Shown here in pieces: positions 1-17,559 of a stretch of 64,000 bases of DNA. The position numbers were made by a program, and so were the translations under genes. The notes beneath the pieces are model-generated. The model saw only the letters and a program-made list of their open reading frames with translations. It did no database searches and had not been told where the DNA came from. Where the stretch lies: assembly GCA_017590115.1 (NCBI GenBank), contig JAGGNK010007448.1, positions 9,092,815 to 9,156,814 of the forward strand, read 5' to 3'. The stretch is from Montifringilla adamsi. Lineage: Eukaryota; Chordata; Aves; Passeriformes; Passeridae. Each line of letters opens with the position of its first letter. The stretch's first letter is position 1.

Positions 1-489
1 CAAATAAGGCCTGAAATCCAAATCAGTTCATTTGAATTCAACCAGTCTTTGGCTGAAATGCAGCCAAAGCTCTCAGTTCCAAGTTACTTTCAAGACACAG
101 CAAAGAGACCAATCTGAACATCACCACAGCCAAAAGTCACTTACGTTTTTGCACTTGCTTCAAGGAACAATAAACCTGTTCAGAGACAGAGGTTTAACAG
201 TCAGTGCACAACACACTTCAGAGAGCCCCAAGTCAGACACACCACGACCTTCCCATTACATGCAAGACACTATTTTAGTACTAAACAAGCTTTTGTGACT
301 ATGTCAAGGCATCATCACAAGCTGGTTTCTAGAACTACAGACAGTTATCAGACTGCCTGAGGCACAGCAGGAGTTTGTACATACAATTCCATCACTCTGG
401 AAGTGTAAGCTTGCAGCTATCAATGCTGAGGATTCACTTCAACATCACTATGTTTTAGGAAAGTACCAGCTTTACAGAAAAAAACACAC
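1..489 (-). other. RAB14: RAB14 intron 6 (partial)
   Basis: This is the intron downstream of RAB14 coding exon 6, which ends at 490 with a GTGTG donor. The next expected residues (LFLEASAKTG and the C-terminal tail) are not encoded anywhere in 1-489 on the minus strand, so the final exon lies outside the window. No other gene is seen here. Confidence 0.8.
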
Positions 490-5046
<4,557 letters not shown>

Positions 5047-5053
5047 TGTGGCA

Positions 5054-8000
5054 CTAAAATAAAAAACAGAACACATCAGAACTGATACTTGTTCCCAAGG
5101 CGACCCAAATCATCCACTTTAGTTCACATAAACAAAAAAACCCTTCCTCTTCCTCTCTCCCCCAACCACTCTTTCATTCACAGTTCAAATCTGTGTAGCT
5201 CCCCAGTGTCACTGAATTAGTGGCACAGCCAGCAAAATTCCCACACTGTTTACTCTGAGCCCCTGTCAGTAAAGCCTCCAAGTAGAAACACACTCTGGGG
5301 TAGCACTGATAATTAATTTTATCCAGGACTTAAAGCTGTTGAAAAGCTCAGTCCCTCCTTGCTCTGCACAGTCACTGCCAGAGCAGCACTCACCCACCAA
5401 AGAGCTGATGTATCAACTGAAAATAAAATCTGACTCCAGCACAAAACCAGCAAGTTGGAACTATTACCTCACACTTCTGAGACTTGCAACAGCAACAAAG
5501 GAAGCAGTGCAGCTTGCAGCAAACAGCTAAGATTTAAAAGAATGCTGTAGTAGCCTTAACTGGGGCCTGGGGTGCTGCTTGTCCATGTTGGAAAAGTGCT
5601 GCAAGCCACAAATCAGATGTTCAGGAAGTTGGTTAACATCTCTGTGGCTTTGTCAGCACAGCAGTGCTACAGCAAGGCTGTTGAGCAGTTTCTCTTTTTT
5701 AAAAGGCAGTCAAAATACTTCTAACATTCCAGAATTTTCTTAAATGTCGAGGGAATTAGAACTGGCTTTGGCTGTTTAAATCTGCAAGGAGTAAAAGCTG
5801 ACTTGCTAACTAACACATGAGTTAGCCAGGATTACACATCTGTAAGGGCCAGATGTTGCCAGGTAACAATAAAGATGGGAATTGCCTGCTTTGGTCCCAG
5901 GTTTTAAGTTAAACTGGATCCACTGATCAGTTAAGCAAGTGGAAAATTTCTAGCAGGAATTCGGCACTTCCCTTGCTGCTCCTGCAGGGCAGATAGCCAG
6001 CCATTACAAACACATGGTACTCCTTACAAGGAACACTGCTGGAGCCTAGAAAGGTTTTCATTAGGTCATGTGTCATTCACATGACAAATGAAACCAATAC
6101 TGGAAAGAAATACAGAGGAAAGCTTCCAGGCCTGAGACTTTCTCAAAAGCAAAGCACTGTTCCTTGCACCACAATTAATCCCTCTCAGTGAACTGCAGTC
6201 GTAAGAAAGATGAACAAATCTCATTCCCAGCACAGAGCCAGCAGCCTCTGCTTCCCAGCACTGAGATTTGAGGCAAACATGCTTATCTAGACCTGGGAGG
6301 GGAACAACTCCCAGAGCAGCTAAGAAGGGTTTACTGAGTGCCAGGCGCTGCTCTGCACCTCGTCTTCCCTCCACGCCTGGCTCAGGAGATGGAAACACTC
6401 GGTCCTTCTGTCCCAGGCAGAACACAAAGCACCTCTGCTAAGTCCTACAGAGACACACACTGTTCTACTGAACCAAGTTTATTCCAAGATAGGAAATAAA
6501 CTGACAATTTTGGACGCTAATCCACCAAGCAAGCCAGCAGCTTTACTGCCTTATTTCCTGGAAGATTCCAGAGTTACGGTACCAGCTTCAACACGTGCAT
6601 GGGTTATTTTCAACAGCAGTAAATAAAGACAAGTCACTGCTCCATACTGAGTTCCAAATGAATGTGTCACTGTGGAAACATCCAGTCCTTCAATTTTCCT
6701 GAACATCTTCACACATTATGTTCTTTTTCTTCTCCAGCTTGTCCCAGCACAGTAAACTGGGCACACAAAGCATATGTTCCTGCAGGATCCTCCACCTGCC
6801 ACCTCCTTTCTGGGCAGGGCAGGAGCACCGCACTCACAGCTCAGCTCCATTTGATGGCACACAGGGCCAAACTGGGGGTCCTTGAGGTCACTGGAAGTAT
6901 AAAAGAAAGCTTGAACAGACTGATTTATACATGCAAGTACTTCAGGAGGAGAGCAGGAACTGCCCTATTTCCACAAACAACAGCAGGGTGTTACAGCCAC
7001 GAGACACCAAGAGCACCAACGTGCACCAAAGATCTCCTGTGCATTCTGAGGATGGAAATATCCAGTAACTGATGCTGTTAACAACCCAACCAAATCAACC
7101 AGCAGCATGAACTCCAAGACAGGGAACCAACCACCTGTGTGGCTATGAAATCTGCAGAAGCCTGCGTGCCCTCTCTTCTTCCCAAGACCAGGAGGCCAAG
7201 GAGTGCCAAGTACTCCCAAACACAGGGAAGTTTCATGTTTCTGAGCACATGACTTTAGGATATCACTGTGTGGTAAACAGTGTTGTGCTGCTGTCCTGTT
7301 CCAACCAGGAGGGAAATGCATCCTGCAATCCAAGTCTAGAAAGTGAGGAGGAGTTTTTTTTAAAGCACTGACAAACCAGGAACTCAGTGCAGTCTCTGTC
7401 ACAAACTGAATTTGAAGCGAGTCTAAACTAGATCTTCATTGCTAAATATACAGCTCTGTTTGTCAGGCTGTTTCTGCTTGCTATGTCCATTTTCACTATT
7501 TCCTCTAAGTAAAGAAGTTTTAACTATGCTGTTTCAATACAAAAAACTACTGGTATTACATTTATTCCAAGGGTCACATTACAGAAAAGATTCTGAAATA
7601 CTCCAAACCATTAGTAAAGGTCAGGAATATTTTCTGGAGAACAGAGGATTCCTTTAAATAAAAAAATCAAATAAAAAAAATCAAGCAATACTAAACCAAA
7701 CAAGTAACAAACTTTTAAACACTCAAATTCCAATAAGGATTAGCATGAATTCAAACTGTACTCAGATCTTGGAATAAAAGTTATATTCTACAAGGACTCT
7801 GTGCTGAAGGAGAAAAAAAAATGCAACCAACTAAACACAGAAACCCTGCTGAGAATTCAGCCTTGGAAAACTGACCACCTCAGCATTTACTGCAGACGAA
7901 ATAAGGAAGTCCAGACAAGAACAGGGCACAAGAGGGGTCAGTAAATTCTAAACTATCAGCTACATGCCAATGCAAGGGGTTGATGCCTTGACAGGGTCTG

Positions 8001-11000
8001 CAGGAACTGGAGTTCTGCCTCCACCCTCTCTGTTCCAGACACGTGAATCTCAATAATTCCAACGGGAGAGATGGGGCTTTCCTCTTGGGAGAGCAAGAAC
8101 TGCAGGCTGAGAAAGCTGCACATAAATATCCACAGCTCAGCCTCACCACTGCTGGCACTGTGCACTGTGACATCAAAGTCAACCAGCCATGAGTTTACTG
8201 TTAACAGAAAGCAGAAGTTTAGTCTGGGAGCTTGGCCTACCTGCCATCCTTCTTCCAGGAAAGGCTGCCAGCTCAGTGTTGGCTCCCTTCTCCCAGGTAA
8301 GGCTGCCCTGGAGCCCAGAGCATTATTGCAGGATGGCCACTGGCCAGAGCATCTCACTAAGCACAGATTTATGCTCATTTCAAAGCCTATACAATTCATT
8401 TCTGTATTACATTAAGACTGGAAATTTTGCAGTGAGCAGTGTCACCAAATCTATTTCCCATATATCAACTTCTTCTTCCAGGCTTTTTTTTTAGAACGTT
8501 AAAGATGACCTTAATGAGACACCAGTACATCTACATCTCCTCCTCTAATCAACAAGCACCACACAGATATTTAGAAATCTCACTGAAGCCTTATTTCAAG
8601 TATCAGCTACATCTGTACTTCCTGAGATAAGATTGTTCTGGGCACATTGCTGTAACATTCTTTATCACAGTAACATAACTGTAAATATCAGATTCATACC
8701 AGCCTTTGTGAGACCTGTGCAGTTCCTTTCAGTTCAAGGACACAGTTTTAACTCTTCACTGGATATCATTTGCATTAAGAAATTTAGTACCTTTATGCTC
8801 AACAAGATGTGTTATGAAAGGAGACCAAAACCTGCATGCAGAGGGTTTATTAGACACTGCTGTGGTTCACACCATCAGCTGATGGTTGGTCCATGTGCAG
8901 GGAAGAGAGCTGGGGAAAAATCCACCACCTTCAAAGTCAGCACTGCCCAGCAAACCACAGCACTCTGCAGCCAGGGAACCACTGGGTAGCAAAAGGTATT
9001 TTGTGTGGCAGCCAGGTGTCCTGTGCATCATTCTCCAAGGGTGTGCAGCACAAAAAGCTCTCACAGCTGAAGCTGCAGATTACTTGGATGTTAATTAACA
9101 GACAACAATAAGATTGATAAGGGGGAGGAGGTGGAGAGGGGTAGAATTGTTTCATTTCGTAATTGCACTTTTCCCCTGATAAGGACTTTTGTCAAGCACA
9201 CAGAACAATGTGGTTCAACTGGTACCTCGCTTCAGCAGGCTACTAGAAACTGTGTGAGTGCTTCAGTTATGGTCACCTGTCAGATCACAGCACACTGAAG
9301 GTAACAACAGTTCTGTTATCCATTCATTCACCCAAGCACTGAATTCCCATCGGTCTGTTGTCCACAGCAAGCTATGAGGTCTGCTACAGTTAAATTCCAC
9401 TGTGGTTCTCTGGCTTTCACACACCAAGGACATTCAGGTCTTCCTGAACCACATCAACACCTCAGCCCTCTATCAGATGATGCTCTGCAGCCACCCTGCT
9501 CTGCTTATTTATTCATTTTTGCAGGCTTGGCTTTACAAAGCCCTGCTGAGCCTGATCCCTGAGGAGCCTCAGAGCCTGCTGCCCTTCACACCTGTGTGAC
9601 AACATCACTTGTTGCGGGCCAGTTCCTTACTCATCCCTCAGCTCTTCCAGAGTCATCCTCCCTTGCTCCCCCATTTGGATTTCACCAAAGCATCCAATCA
9701 GCACAAGAGAGGAAATCTGGCTGAGGTGATCTCTGTTCACCCAGCAGCCTCTGGGAGCTGCTGTCCAGGATCACTTGGCATTTCCTTACTGTTCTCTTCC
9801 CTGAGAGCACAGGAGGCCTGCAGGCTCTGGGGCTCAGACTGCAGCCCTGCAGAGCCCTTTCCAGGCTGTTCTTGAAGAGATGCATTTGATATGTTCCCTA
9901 GTCCTGTCAAACACCTTAACCCAGCCTGAGGCCTAGGAGGTTCTTCTGAAGGCTTCACAGGCCTTCACTTCCCCTTCCTCCAGGAGAACTTCATTTTTCT
10001 TTTTAAATCAAAGCTACATAACACACCACCTTCTCTTTCTGACTTTGCTCACCAGCTCTCCAGTCACACCCACCTTGTCCTGGTTATCCTTCTACTGGTT
10101 TCACATCCTGCTTCATTAAGTTACTCCATTTTGCTTCCTAAACTTCCTGCATTTATATGTGCACACCTCAGTTCTGCCTAACCACACCCCAGCAGCAGAG
10201 CTGAACTAATCACTGCCTACCTGTCCTCATCAGCCCCAGCACCTTCTGCCATGTCCCTCCCCTCAGCCACCCTTCATCCACTTGTATCTCCTCACTTCTC
10301 CTACTCTCCTCTTCCTACAGAACACTCCAGCCTATTGTGTGTCTGTTCACAGCAGGAGAACCAAGATCCAGACATATCAGCTAAGTTTGGGACAGAATAT
10401 ACAAAACCAGCAGAGTTTTCTGTCATTCCAACAAATCAGAACACTCTGGAGCCCCCACCTAGGAAAACACAAGTCACAGACGTTTTAGGTAAATATTAAC
10501 TAAGATCTACCTCCTGTTTAGGAAGATTCAGCAAAATGAGAATCAATCTAAGCAGGTTTCATTCGATGCCCAGGAGTGAGCAGGTAATTTTAAAGCATTA
10601 TTTACATTTCACATCCCAGTACCTCCAGTAGAACAGGTTTGTTTCCAAACTGCTGTCCTTCATAAGACCTCCTCATGTTTTTTGTTACTCATAAAATGGA
10701 AAAGAGGAACTTCCTTCCACTCAGACTTACGACATTTTCAAATCCCTACAGGAAGCTAGCAAATTCCTTTATAAACCATATTAAATTGTGACATTTAGTA
10801 ATTAAATTCCCCAAGGTTTTTATTTCCCATTAGCAAGTACTACCCAAGCAGGAGGGCCCCTCAGTCCAAACCATGACGGGAATCAATCCCAGGCAATACA
10901 TTCCACAGGATAACATCTGTAAAAGATGTGGTGGCTTGGGGTTTGATATGGTTTAGGATGCAGCCAACCTGAGTAAATCCTGTTCACTAAAGGGCTCTGT

Positions 11001-11719
11001 CACCTCTGAAAAACATTCCAAAACAGACCTACCCCATCTCAAAGCAAAAGCCACAGCGAGCAACCTCCTTTAGTGTAAGGAAAATTCTGCACAACTCCAA
11101 TTCAAGACAAAGCTACCAAGAGATGTTGTAGACGCTTAGTGTGCTGCAAACAGGCAATAAACAATTCAGAGAAAGAAAAGCATTTCACTGTTTAGTCTAA
11201 ATAAGCCTTGACAAAAAACCCAGTCTAGAATACTTTCGCTGTTTCTCAAATAGGAAGTGGCTTTTCCCTCAACCTTCAAAGTTATTTTTCTGTCAAAGTT
11301 CATGACGGCACAGGCCAATATAACAAAAGTAGAGATAACGCTGCACATCGGCCACATAGACGGCACAACATACACATACACACCCTATGTGCAACTGCAA
11401 CAGCTCGTAAGGGGGAGATATAGAAACACACATATAAAAATATCGCCTGTGGCCGGGTGCTTGCCGGTGGCGTTGCCGGCCGTGCAGTGCAGGGAGCAGC
11501 GGGAGGCGGCGGTGACACAGAGCAAAGCGGCCTAGTCCTGCCCGCAGCCTCACCCCGCTCGGCCCGGCCGCCCCTTCCCCTCCCTGCCGGCCCCGGGGCC
11601 CTCCCGCAGCGCCCTCGGGGCCGCACGGCGCTCTGCGGGCAGATCTCCGCGGCTCGGGGCGGCACCGGGACCGNCGCTGCAGGCCCGGCCGGGCGGGGGG
11701 CGCTGCCGGCCCGCCGTAC
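5054..11719 (-). other. RAB14: RAB14 intron 1
   Basis: This 6.7-kb intron separates the probable non-coding first exon from the start-codon exon. I see no convincing coding exon, RNA gene or recognisable transposon in it. The open frames of 60-150 codons read as random and lack splice support or family resemblance. Confidence 0.7.
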
Positions 11720-11870
11720 CTGTGCTCGGGGCTCAGGGAGCTGTGCAGCGCGGCTGTGCGGGCGGTGCCCGGTGCCCCGCGGGCTGTGTGGCTCGGCTCG
11801 GTCCGGGCTCGCTCCGCTGCCTCAGACGCGGCTCCGCTGCGCCCCCATCACCCCCGCAGCCAAGATGGCG
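11720..11870 (-). other. RAB14: RAB14 non-coding exon 1 (5' UTR; start approximate)
   Basis: On the minus strand a consensus donor, CAG/GTACGG, has its last exon base at 11,720 inside the CpG island. It is the natural 5' partner for the exon 2 acceptor at 5053. The upstream border is inferred only from the YY1 element at 11,861-11,872, which commonly sits at or just after transcription starts. Confidence 0.65.
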
Positions 11871-11872
11871 GC
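11861..11872. promoter_or_regulatory. YY1 core-promoter element
   Basis: CAAGATGGCGGC is a full match to the YY1 consensus. It lies about 140 bases upstream of the RAB14 exon 1 donor, as expected for a TATA-less housekeeping promoter. Confidence 0.7.
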
Positions 11873-11953
11873 GCCCCTCGCACGGGGTTTCCCCTCCCAC
11901 TCTCGACGGGCGCCGGGGCCGCACAAAGAGTGGGCTCGAGGGCGCCGCGGCGC

Positions 11954-11962
11954 AGCCAATCA
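11954..11962 (+). promoter_or_regulatory. CCAAT box (NF-Y type)
   Basis: AGCCAATCA lies within the CpG island, roughly 80-90 bases upstream of the likely RAB14 start. This is a common position for NF-Y sites in divergent promoters. Confidence 0.55.
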
Positions 11963-12031
11963 CGGCGGCCGCTGCCCGGCGAGGCCACGCCCATCCCGCC
12001 GGCGCGAGGGGCGGGGCCTGGCGGGGCTGGG

Positions 12032-12199
12032 NNNNNNNNNNNNNNNNNNNNNNNNNNNNNNNNNNNNNNNNNNNNNNNNNNNNNNNNNNNNNNNNNNNNN
12101 NNNNNNNNNNNNNNNNNNNNNNNNNNNNNNNNNNNNNNNNNNNNNNNNNNNNNNNNNNNNNNNNNNNNNNNNNNNNNNNNNNNNNNNNNNNNNNNNNNN
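12032..12199. other. Assembly gap (168 N)
   Basis: This is a run of undetermined bases inside the GC-rich promoter. A single N also occurs at 11,674. Translations crossing the gap are meaningless. Confidence 1.
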
Positions 12200-12299
12200 G
12201 GCCGCGCGCGGGGCGGGGCGGGAGCGCGCGCGCCCTCAGGCGGAGCGGCGGCGCCTCAGGGCGGAGCGCGGCCTCCGGCACCGCGGAAAATCCCGGATT

Positions 12300-12405
12300 T
12301 CCGCGCTGTTCTCGTGGAATATGGTACGGAAGCCAACAGTGACCCGCCCGGAAGCCCCAGCTCGCCGGGAAATGGTGCGAACGGGAGCAGCCCGGCACGG
12401 CGCAG
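12300..12405 (+). other. Candidate divergent plus-strand first exon
   Basis: A consensus donor, GCAG/GTACGG, has its last exon base at 12,405 on the plus strand at the right edge of the CpG island. An ATG at 12,321 opens 28 codons to the donor, but the peptide resembles nothing I know. It could be a divergent promoter transcript or a distal non-coding first exon of GSN. The left border is arbitrary. Confidence 0.3.
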
Positions 12406-12420
12406 GTACGGGGCCGTAGC

Positions 12421-15400
12421 AGCGTCCGGCGCTTCTGAGGGGCTCCAGAGCCCGGTCTGTCTCCAGGGTCATCGTCCGGTGCTTGGCCATGTCCCGTGAA
12501 ATGCTCGAAGGTGCTCATTTGGCCTTTGAATATTTTAAATCGGCTTTTTAAACACCTGTGGCATGCGATGCTAAAGACCTAAACCCACAACATACTGCCC
12601 AAATCTCAGAGCTCACGGGATTCAAAAAATAAATCGGTGGTTCAGGAGATGTAAAAGTGTATGAATAAATTTCCCCATAAGGATTTTATTTCAGTCCCAC
12701 ACGTTATGGAAAGCATCAGATTCTGCTGTGTGTCAGTGTCCAAGATTCAAGTTGCAGCTTCCCCACTGCCGTAACATTTCTGTGGAAGTATTTTCCAGAA
12801 TGGGCATTTTCCATCTCCATTACTGTGACATTACTAATTCCATTTCCTTAGTTGAGCAACATCCAGGGAATCCTCTGCTTTCCATGAATCAGCCACCCCC
12901 TAATTATTACTCTCCCAGGAGAAGCTGCATGGTAGATAAAACTCCCTGCTACCTGGGCAGAACCTCAGACAGTGAAAAGCACTGATGAAACACAATTAGA
13001 ATTATTTTCCCCTTTATCTACATGATAAATAAATAAATCTCTGAGCAATAAAAAAGCAAAGATTCAATAGAAAAATACAAAATCTGCTGGCAATGTAGTA
13101 CAGATGTAGGACTCCTGTCAGAGTTCCAACTTCAAAACAGACAACACTGTGCAACAGAATCCTTTTCAAGTTTTGCAAAACCTTATATGGAGTGACTTTT
13201 ACTAGGAAAATAGGTCAAAACAAGCCAGTGAGAATGATTTCCACAAGAGGGAGTCTTTAAACGGAAAATGACCTGACTGTTGTGACACAGTTGCAGTCTG
13301 GCTTACTGACTTGAAAAAAATACACTTCCCTGGTACTGCCCCAGATATTATTCTATTAACACAGACACTGTAATGAGAGGTTTTAAAATTCAGAGTTGTT
13401 CAAGTATCACATACAAAAATACATTGAGGACTTCTCCAGCTATGGTTCAGTGTTGGTAGAGTCAGGCAGGCAGGGTGAGCTTCCCTGTTTTCACACCATG
13501 GAATTGGTGACAGGTAATTATTGCTGTTATCCATGGGAAGGGGAATGGGTGCACAGCCTGCCGAGGGTGGCAGTGGCTGATTGGAGCTGCAGCTCCTTTT
13601 CCATGAGGAATTGCAAGCAGCAGCTCTTTTCCAGGGGGAATTGCAAGCTGCAGCTCTTTTCCAGGGGGAATTGCAAGCTGCCCTTTCCCCCAGGCAGGCA
13701 CAGGCTCCTCGGGCTCCCCGTGGGTTTGCTCACCCTGCTGCAGCTCTCCAGTCACACTCACAGGGTGGCACTTCCCCCTGCAGTGCCCATGGAGACATCT
13801 CAGGATTACTCAACAGCTCGGAAAATCACTGTGGTGGGCTCAGGTCACTTTAATCTGGAGTCTGGCTCATGGGGAATTTTAACTGTGAACAGAAATGAGA
13901 AGAAGTTTGGGGTAGAATTAATTTTATTTCTTACCTGCAACAAAATTAAAAGCCATTACCTAAATGTGAGTAAGATTCAGCTTTTGAACTGAAATTCCTA
14001 AATATATTTTATGTAAAACTGCCTTCCTTTCTGAAGTGATGTAAAGGGCAGTACAGATTTGCTTCAAAACTCCTGCTTTTGAATAATTTTATATGCCCTG
14101 CTCAAATATTCCTACAAAGTTTAAAGTTAACAAAAGACATGAGCGAGAAGGATGGAGTAACAGCATCTGCATTTCTTTGGTTCTTTATTCTTGTGAGTGC
14201 TTGAAAGCTGCAGCAGTTTTTCAACAACAGTTATTGAGAAAAGGCTGACTTCAGCCCATTCATTGTGAACATCTGGACAGAACCTAACAACAGTAATTAA
14301 AACCCACTAAATTGGTAACAATACCAAATTGCCAGGGATGGAATCCTCCTCTGTGGTCCCACCCTTCCCTGTGGATTTCTGCTGGGTCAGTCCACTCTTG
14401 AAAAGCCTTTTCCACGTGTCTCTTTCTGAGGCCTCTGTCAAGAGGGAATGGCATCCAAATGTTCTGCTCACGTGAGCCTTGCTCTTGGGTTTATTTCTGT
14501 ACCACAAACCCCAGGAAAAGTAAAGACTGAGTTAATGCAGTTGATAGAAGGTTTGAGGATTTTCTTCTTTGCAAATAAATTACATAGAATGATCTGTAGG
14601 ATCTGCTTCCTTCTTTAGAATGCATCCTTGTAAGAAAATAAATCTAAATATGAGTAAATTACATATGAGCATTCATGAAGAGCATGGGATTGAATGGAAT
14701 TTTTTATCTGTAACAGTTTGTTTTCCCTGAGGACAGCAGTAAGCAGGACAGACTGTCAGAATTTAAACTGTCAGGCCACAAACAGACAGTAAAAAGTAGC
14801 TAAAGTCAGGTTTGTCTCTCTGTCTTCTTCCCCTGAACCCCAGCTTCCTTCATCTTCTGGCTTTGCTCAAGTTTCTCTAGACAGAGACAGAAGGGAGAAA
14901 CACAGGATTTTTCAGGAACTACTTTGAAATACACTTCTGTGGGAGTTGATCACGTAACACTGGATTGGTCACAGATGACTAATTGATCTTTTATTTTTGA
15001 GTTGCCCAGTTCTCCTTTCATCTCTTACCATTTCAGTTTTGTGGTGTCTGTAGAAATGTTCCTGTGGTCAAGGGTTTTTTTTACTTCCCTCTTTATCTTT
15101 TTTAGTTCCTTAGTCTCATGTAAAATAGGCAGCCCAAGCCCACTGGCACTTCTACAACCTCAAAGCTTCAAATTAAACTGAATAATGATAGAAGAACATT
15201 TGGTCAATGGTAATTCTGGTGTCAGTAGATGCAGCTCAGCTGGATTCTCTCTGTCAGTATTTTGTGGGAATGGAAGTGTACCCCTTTCCACAGGAACTTA
15301 AGCATTGATATTGAGGAATACTTCCAAATACATACAGCAGTGAGCCCACTTGATGGGTCAGTGCTCACCATGGCTCCTTTTATCCTGACTGAAGATAAAT

Positions 15401-17200
15401 CTGAGCTTTACTGACTTCATTTGACTTATTTTGGAGTTCACCTTTCAACCTCGATGCCTTGATCATAATCCTCAAGCATTCATACTTCAATGTGTCCTTA
15501 GCAAGTAGCTTATATTTTAGCACAAACCCAAATTGTAGCAATAGAAATGCCTGCAAAATACCAGCATCTGCTTTTCAAAGGCATGCAAGTGCTGTGGTTT
15601 CCTGGCTGATATGACAACATGCCCAGAGACCAGATCCTGACATGCTGAAAGACTTTGTGAGTCAATCATCTTGCACAAGGCAAGGTTTGATCCACACAGA
15701 GCTGCTTCTGGACAGACAGCAACCTCTGGAGCTGACAGCAACAGCCTGTAGGGGTTTGTGCCCCACCTCAAGGTGTTTCCTTGCTCAAGGACTCTGCAGT
15801 GCCACAGCACAAGGCTCCCTGAAAACCTTTCTGCTCTCCTCATCAATCACAGCAGTTCCTGACATCAAGACTCTATTGGTTCTGCTCTGAACCTCTGTGG
15901 TTCCACATCTCACTCTCTGTACTGAGAGGTTGCTTCTTGGAAAGAAACTCCCTCAAATGGCTCAGCATGCCAAGGTCACCTTTCTACCCTCAACAGGACA
16001 AGTGTGGCTGTATTTCCAGCTGAATAGTGGAAAAGGGGACCTAAAATTTCCATGGAAACATTATAGTTTAACAGTACTTAAACTAATTGAACACAGTGTT
16101 TTTAAAAGTAATTTTGCATTAATCATATTTGATGGACAGGTGAAGAATTTTTGGTTGAGCTGTGTAATGATGTTACAAACGCATGATAGGATATGAACAT
16201 GATGCAGAACATCAAGTAGATGAGTTATGGGAACAGAATCTGTGTTGTTGTGCAGTGTCAGTGCATCTTTGTAAAGGATTAATGAAAGGTTTGCTCCTGC
16301 CTTGGTTATGCACAGTTCTCCCAGACTTCAGAATCAAAATGGCAGATGGTTCTTAGCCCACCTAAAATATTCTGGTTAATAATGTTCTCATATGCAAAAG
16401 CATAACAAAAAACTTCTTCAGTTACAGGCATGACAGAGGAGAAATACCCACCAGTGGCTTTATCAATAACCATGTCTTTGTTCCACACAATTCCAGCAGC
16501 AAGTGGAGGCATTGTTGGTGGCATAGAAACCTTTTTTGTGAGAACCCACTGCAGGGTGGCACTGTCTCGGTACAGTGCTCCTCTCAAGAGCACAAGACAG
16601 TTCTCTGATTACATGATGGAGAGAGCAAAAGAAAAACAACAGCTGTCTGTGGCCTGCCTGCCTGTCTTAGATTTACCACAACTCACTGGTAGTGTCGAGG
16701 AAAAACTCCATAAAAAGTGAAAGAAGTTAGAAATTTCTGTTGTTTGTGAGTGCTGTTGGAGATGTCTGACTCGCTCTCAGATGTGTTATTACATACGATG
16801 TTTCAGAGAAAATGCTTCCTGGTAAATTGCTCTGAAGGATCGAGTTCCTTTCTCCAACTTCAACACAACAACCACGGGAGGGATGAGCGTGCTCTCTGTG
16901 ATATTCCCAAGCACATGAGCCATGAGGACCACGTCTTCATGTGTGTACTTAACAGCATTCAAGTAATTTATTGTTACACCAAACTTCTCAGGAGCTTAAA
17001 TGGGTTATCTAACCAACAATTACAACTTGTCCCCTGTGTCATCTCAATTTGTTCCCCAGCTCTCTACTCACCCAGTGCCCAGGAACACTCACTGTGGTGA
17101 GGGAGATGTTCTGAGGGACAGTGGTGAGCATCAGAGCTGGGTTCTGCGTGGCTCAGGGCCGAGAAGACATCTGTACACACTTATCTGTGCATCCACACTG
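12421..17200. other. RAB14-GSN intergenic DNA
   Basis: About 4.8 kb of moderate-to-low G+C sequence separates the RAB14 CpG island from the GSN distal promoter. Apart from a 30-bp tandem repeat at 13.6 kb I see no gene, RNA or recognisable transposon. The longest open frame (198 codons near 13.4-14.0 kb) contains that repeat and is not convincing. Confidence 0.6.
13586..13682. repeat. 30-bp tandem repeat, about 3 copies
   Basis: A unit of 30-31 bases containing GCAGCTCTTTTCCAGG and GGAATTGCAA is repeated about three times. The second and third copies are nearly identical and the first is diverged. It is a minor local duplication. Confidence 0.9.
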
Positions 17201-17230
17201 CCTGGAGCACTGGCTGCAGGGACAGGGTGA

Positions 17231-17240
17231 CTATAAATAG
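17231..17240 (+). promoter_or_regulatory. GSN: TATA-like / perfect MEF2-type site upstream of GSN CpG island
   Basis: CTATAAATAG matches both a TATA box and the palindromic MEF2 consensus CTA(A/T)4TAG. It lies about 330 bases upstream of the GC-rich GSN first-exon region. The role is inferred from position only. Confidence 0.4.
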
Positions 17241-17559
17241 GGGACGGGAAGGAAGAGGTCACTGGCCTCCAGGGGGAGAGCATGGACACTGACAGCTCAT
17301 AACAGGGGATGACACATAACAGGGGATGGGTTATTGGGACATCCCACACTTTATCCTAGAGTGATGTTTGATTAATGACTGTCATCCACAGGAGACTCTA
17401 CTACAAGCCCCCTGTACGTGTGCTTGGTGTGCACATACCAGTAACTGCATGAGAATTACAAAACAAGCAATGGAACTCATGTAACAAGGCATTAAAACAT
17501 TATCTGGAACTGAAGAGGTGGGAAGATGTGGCAGCCGAAGGGCAGGAGAAGCCTGGCCG

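Larger units (their letters stand above)
11450..12420. promoter_or_regulatory. CpG-island promoter of RAB14, possibly bidirectional
   Basis: Base composition changes sharply to very high G+C and CpG between about 11,450 and 12,420, with GC boxes such as GGGGCGGGGCC near 12,010. A CCAAT box and a YY1 site lie inside. The 168-nt assembly gap at 12,032-12,199 probably hides more GC-rich sequence. The RAB14 first-exon donor at the left side and a plus-strand donor at the right side suggest divergent transcription. Confidence 0.85.

Noticed and set aside
1..480. Search for the last RAB14 exon; a donor-like ACGTAAGTG near 139-147 on minus
   Set aside because: The sequence preceding this donor does not encode any RAB14 C-terminal residues, so it is treated as chance.
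7302..7320. TGTTCCAACCAGGAGGG as a possible CR1 piece
   Set aside because: Only one short CR1-like word is present, with no neighbouring CR1 sequence or terminal repeats.
11457..12518. Several 200-320 codon open frames across the RAB14 CpG island
   Set aside because: They run through the 168-N gap and GC-rich promoter sequence, where stop codons are rare. The peptides are Arg/Ala/Gly-rich with no family resemblance.
13396..13992. Plus-strand 198-codon open frame
   Set aside because: It contains the 30-bp tandem repeat, has no recognisable domain, and overlaps open frames on the other strand in the same repeat.
16306..16593. Minus-strand 95-codon open frame with fairly protein-like composition
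   Set aside because: I recognise no family, see no flanking splice sites that extend it, and find no promoter. It is worth a protein search but not annotation.
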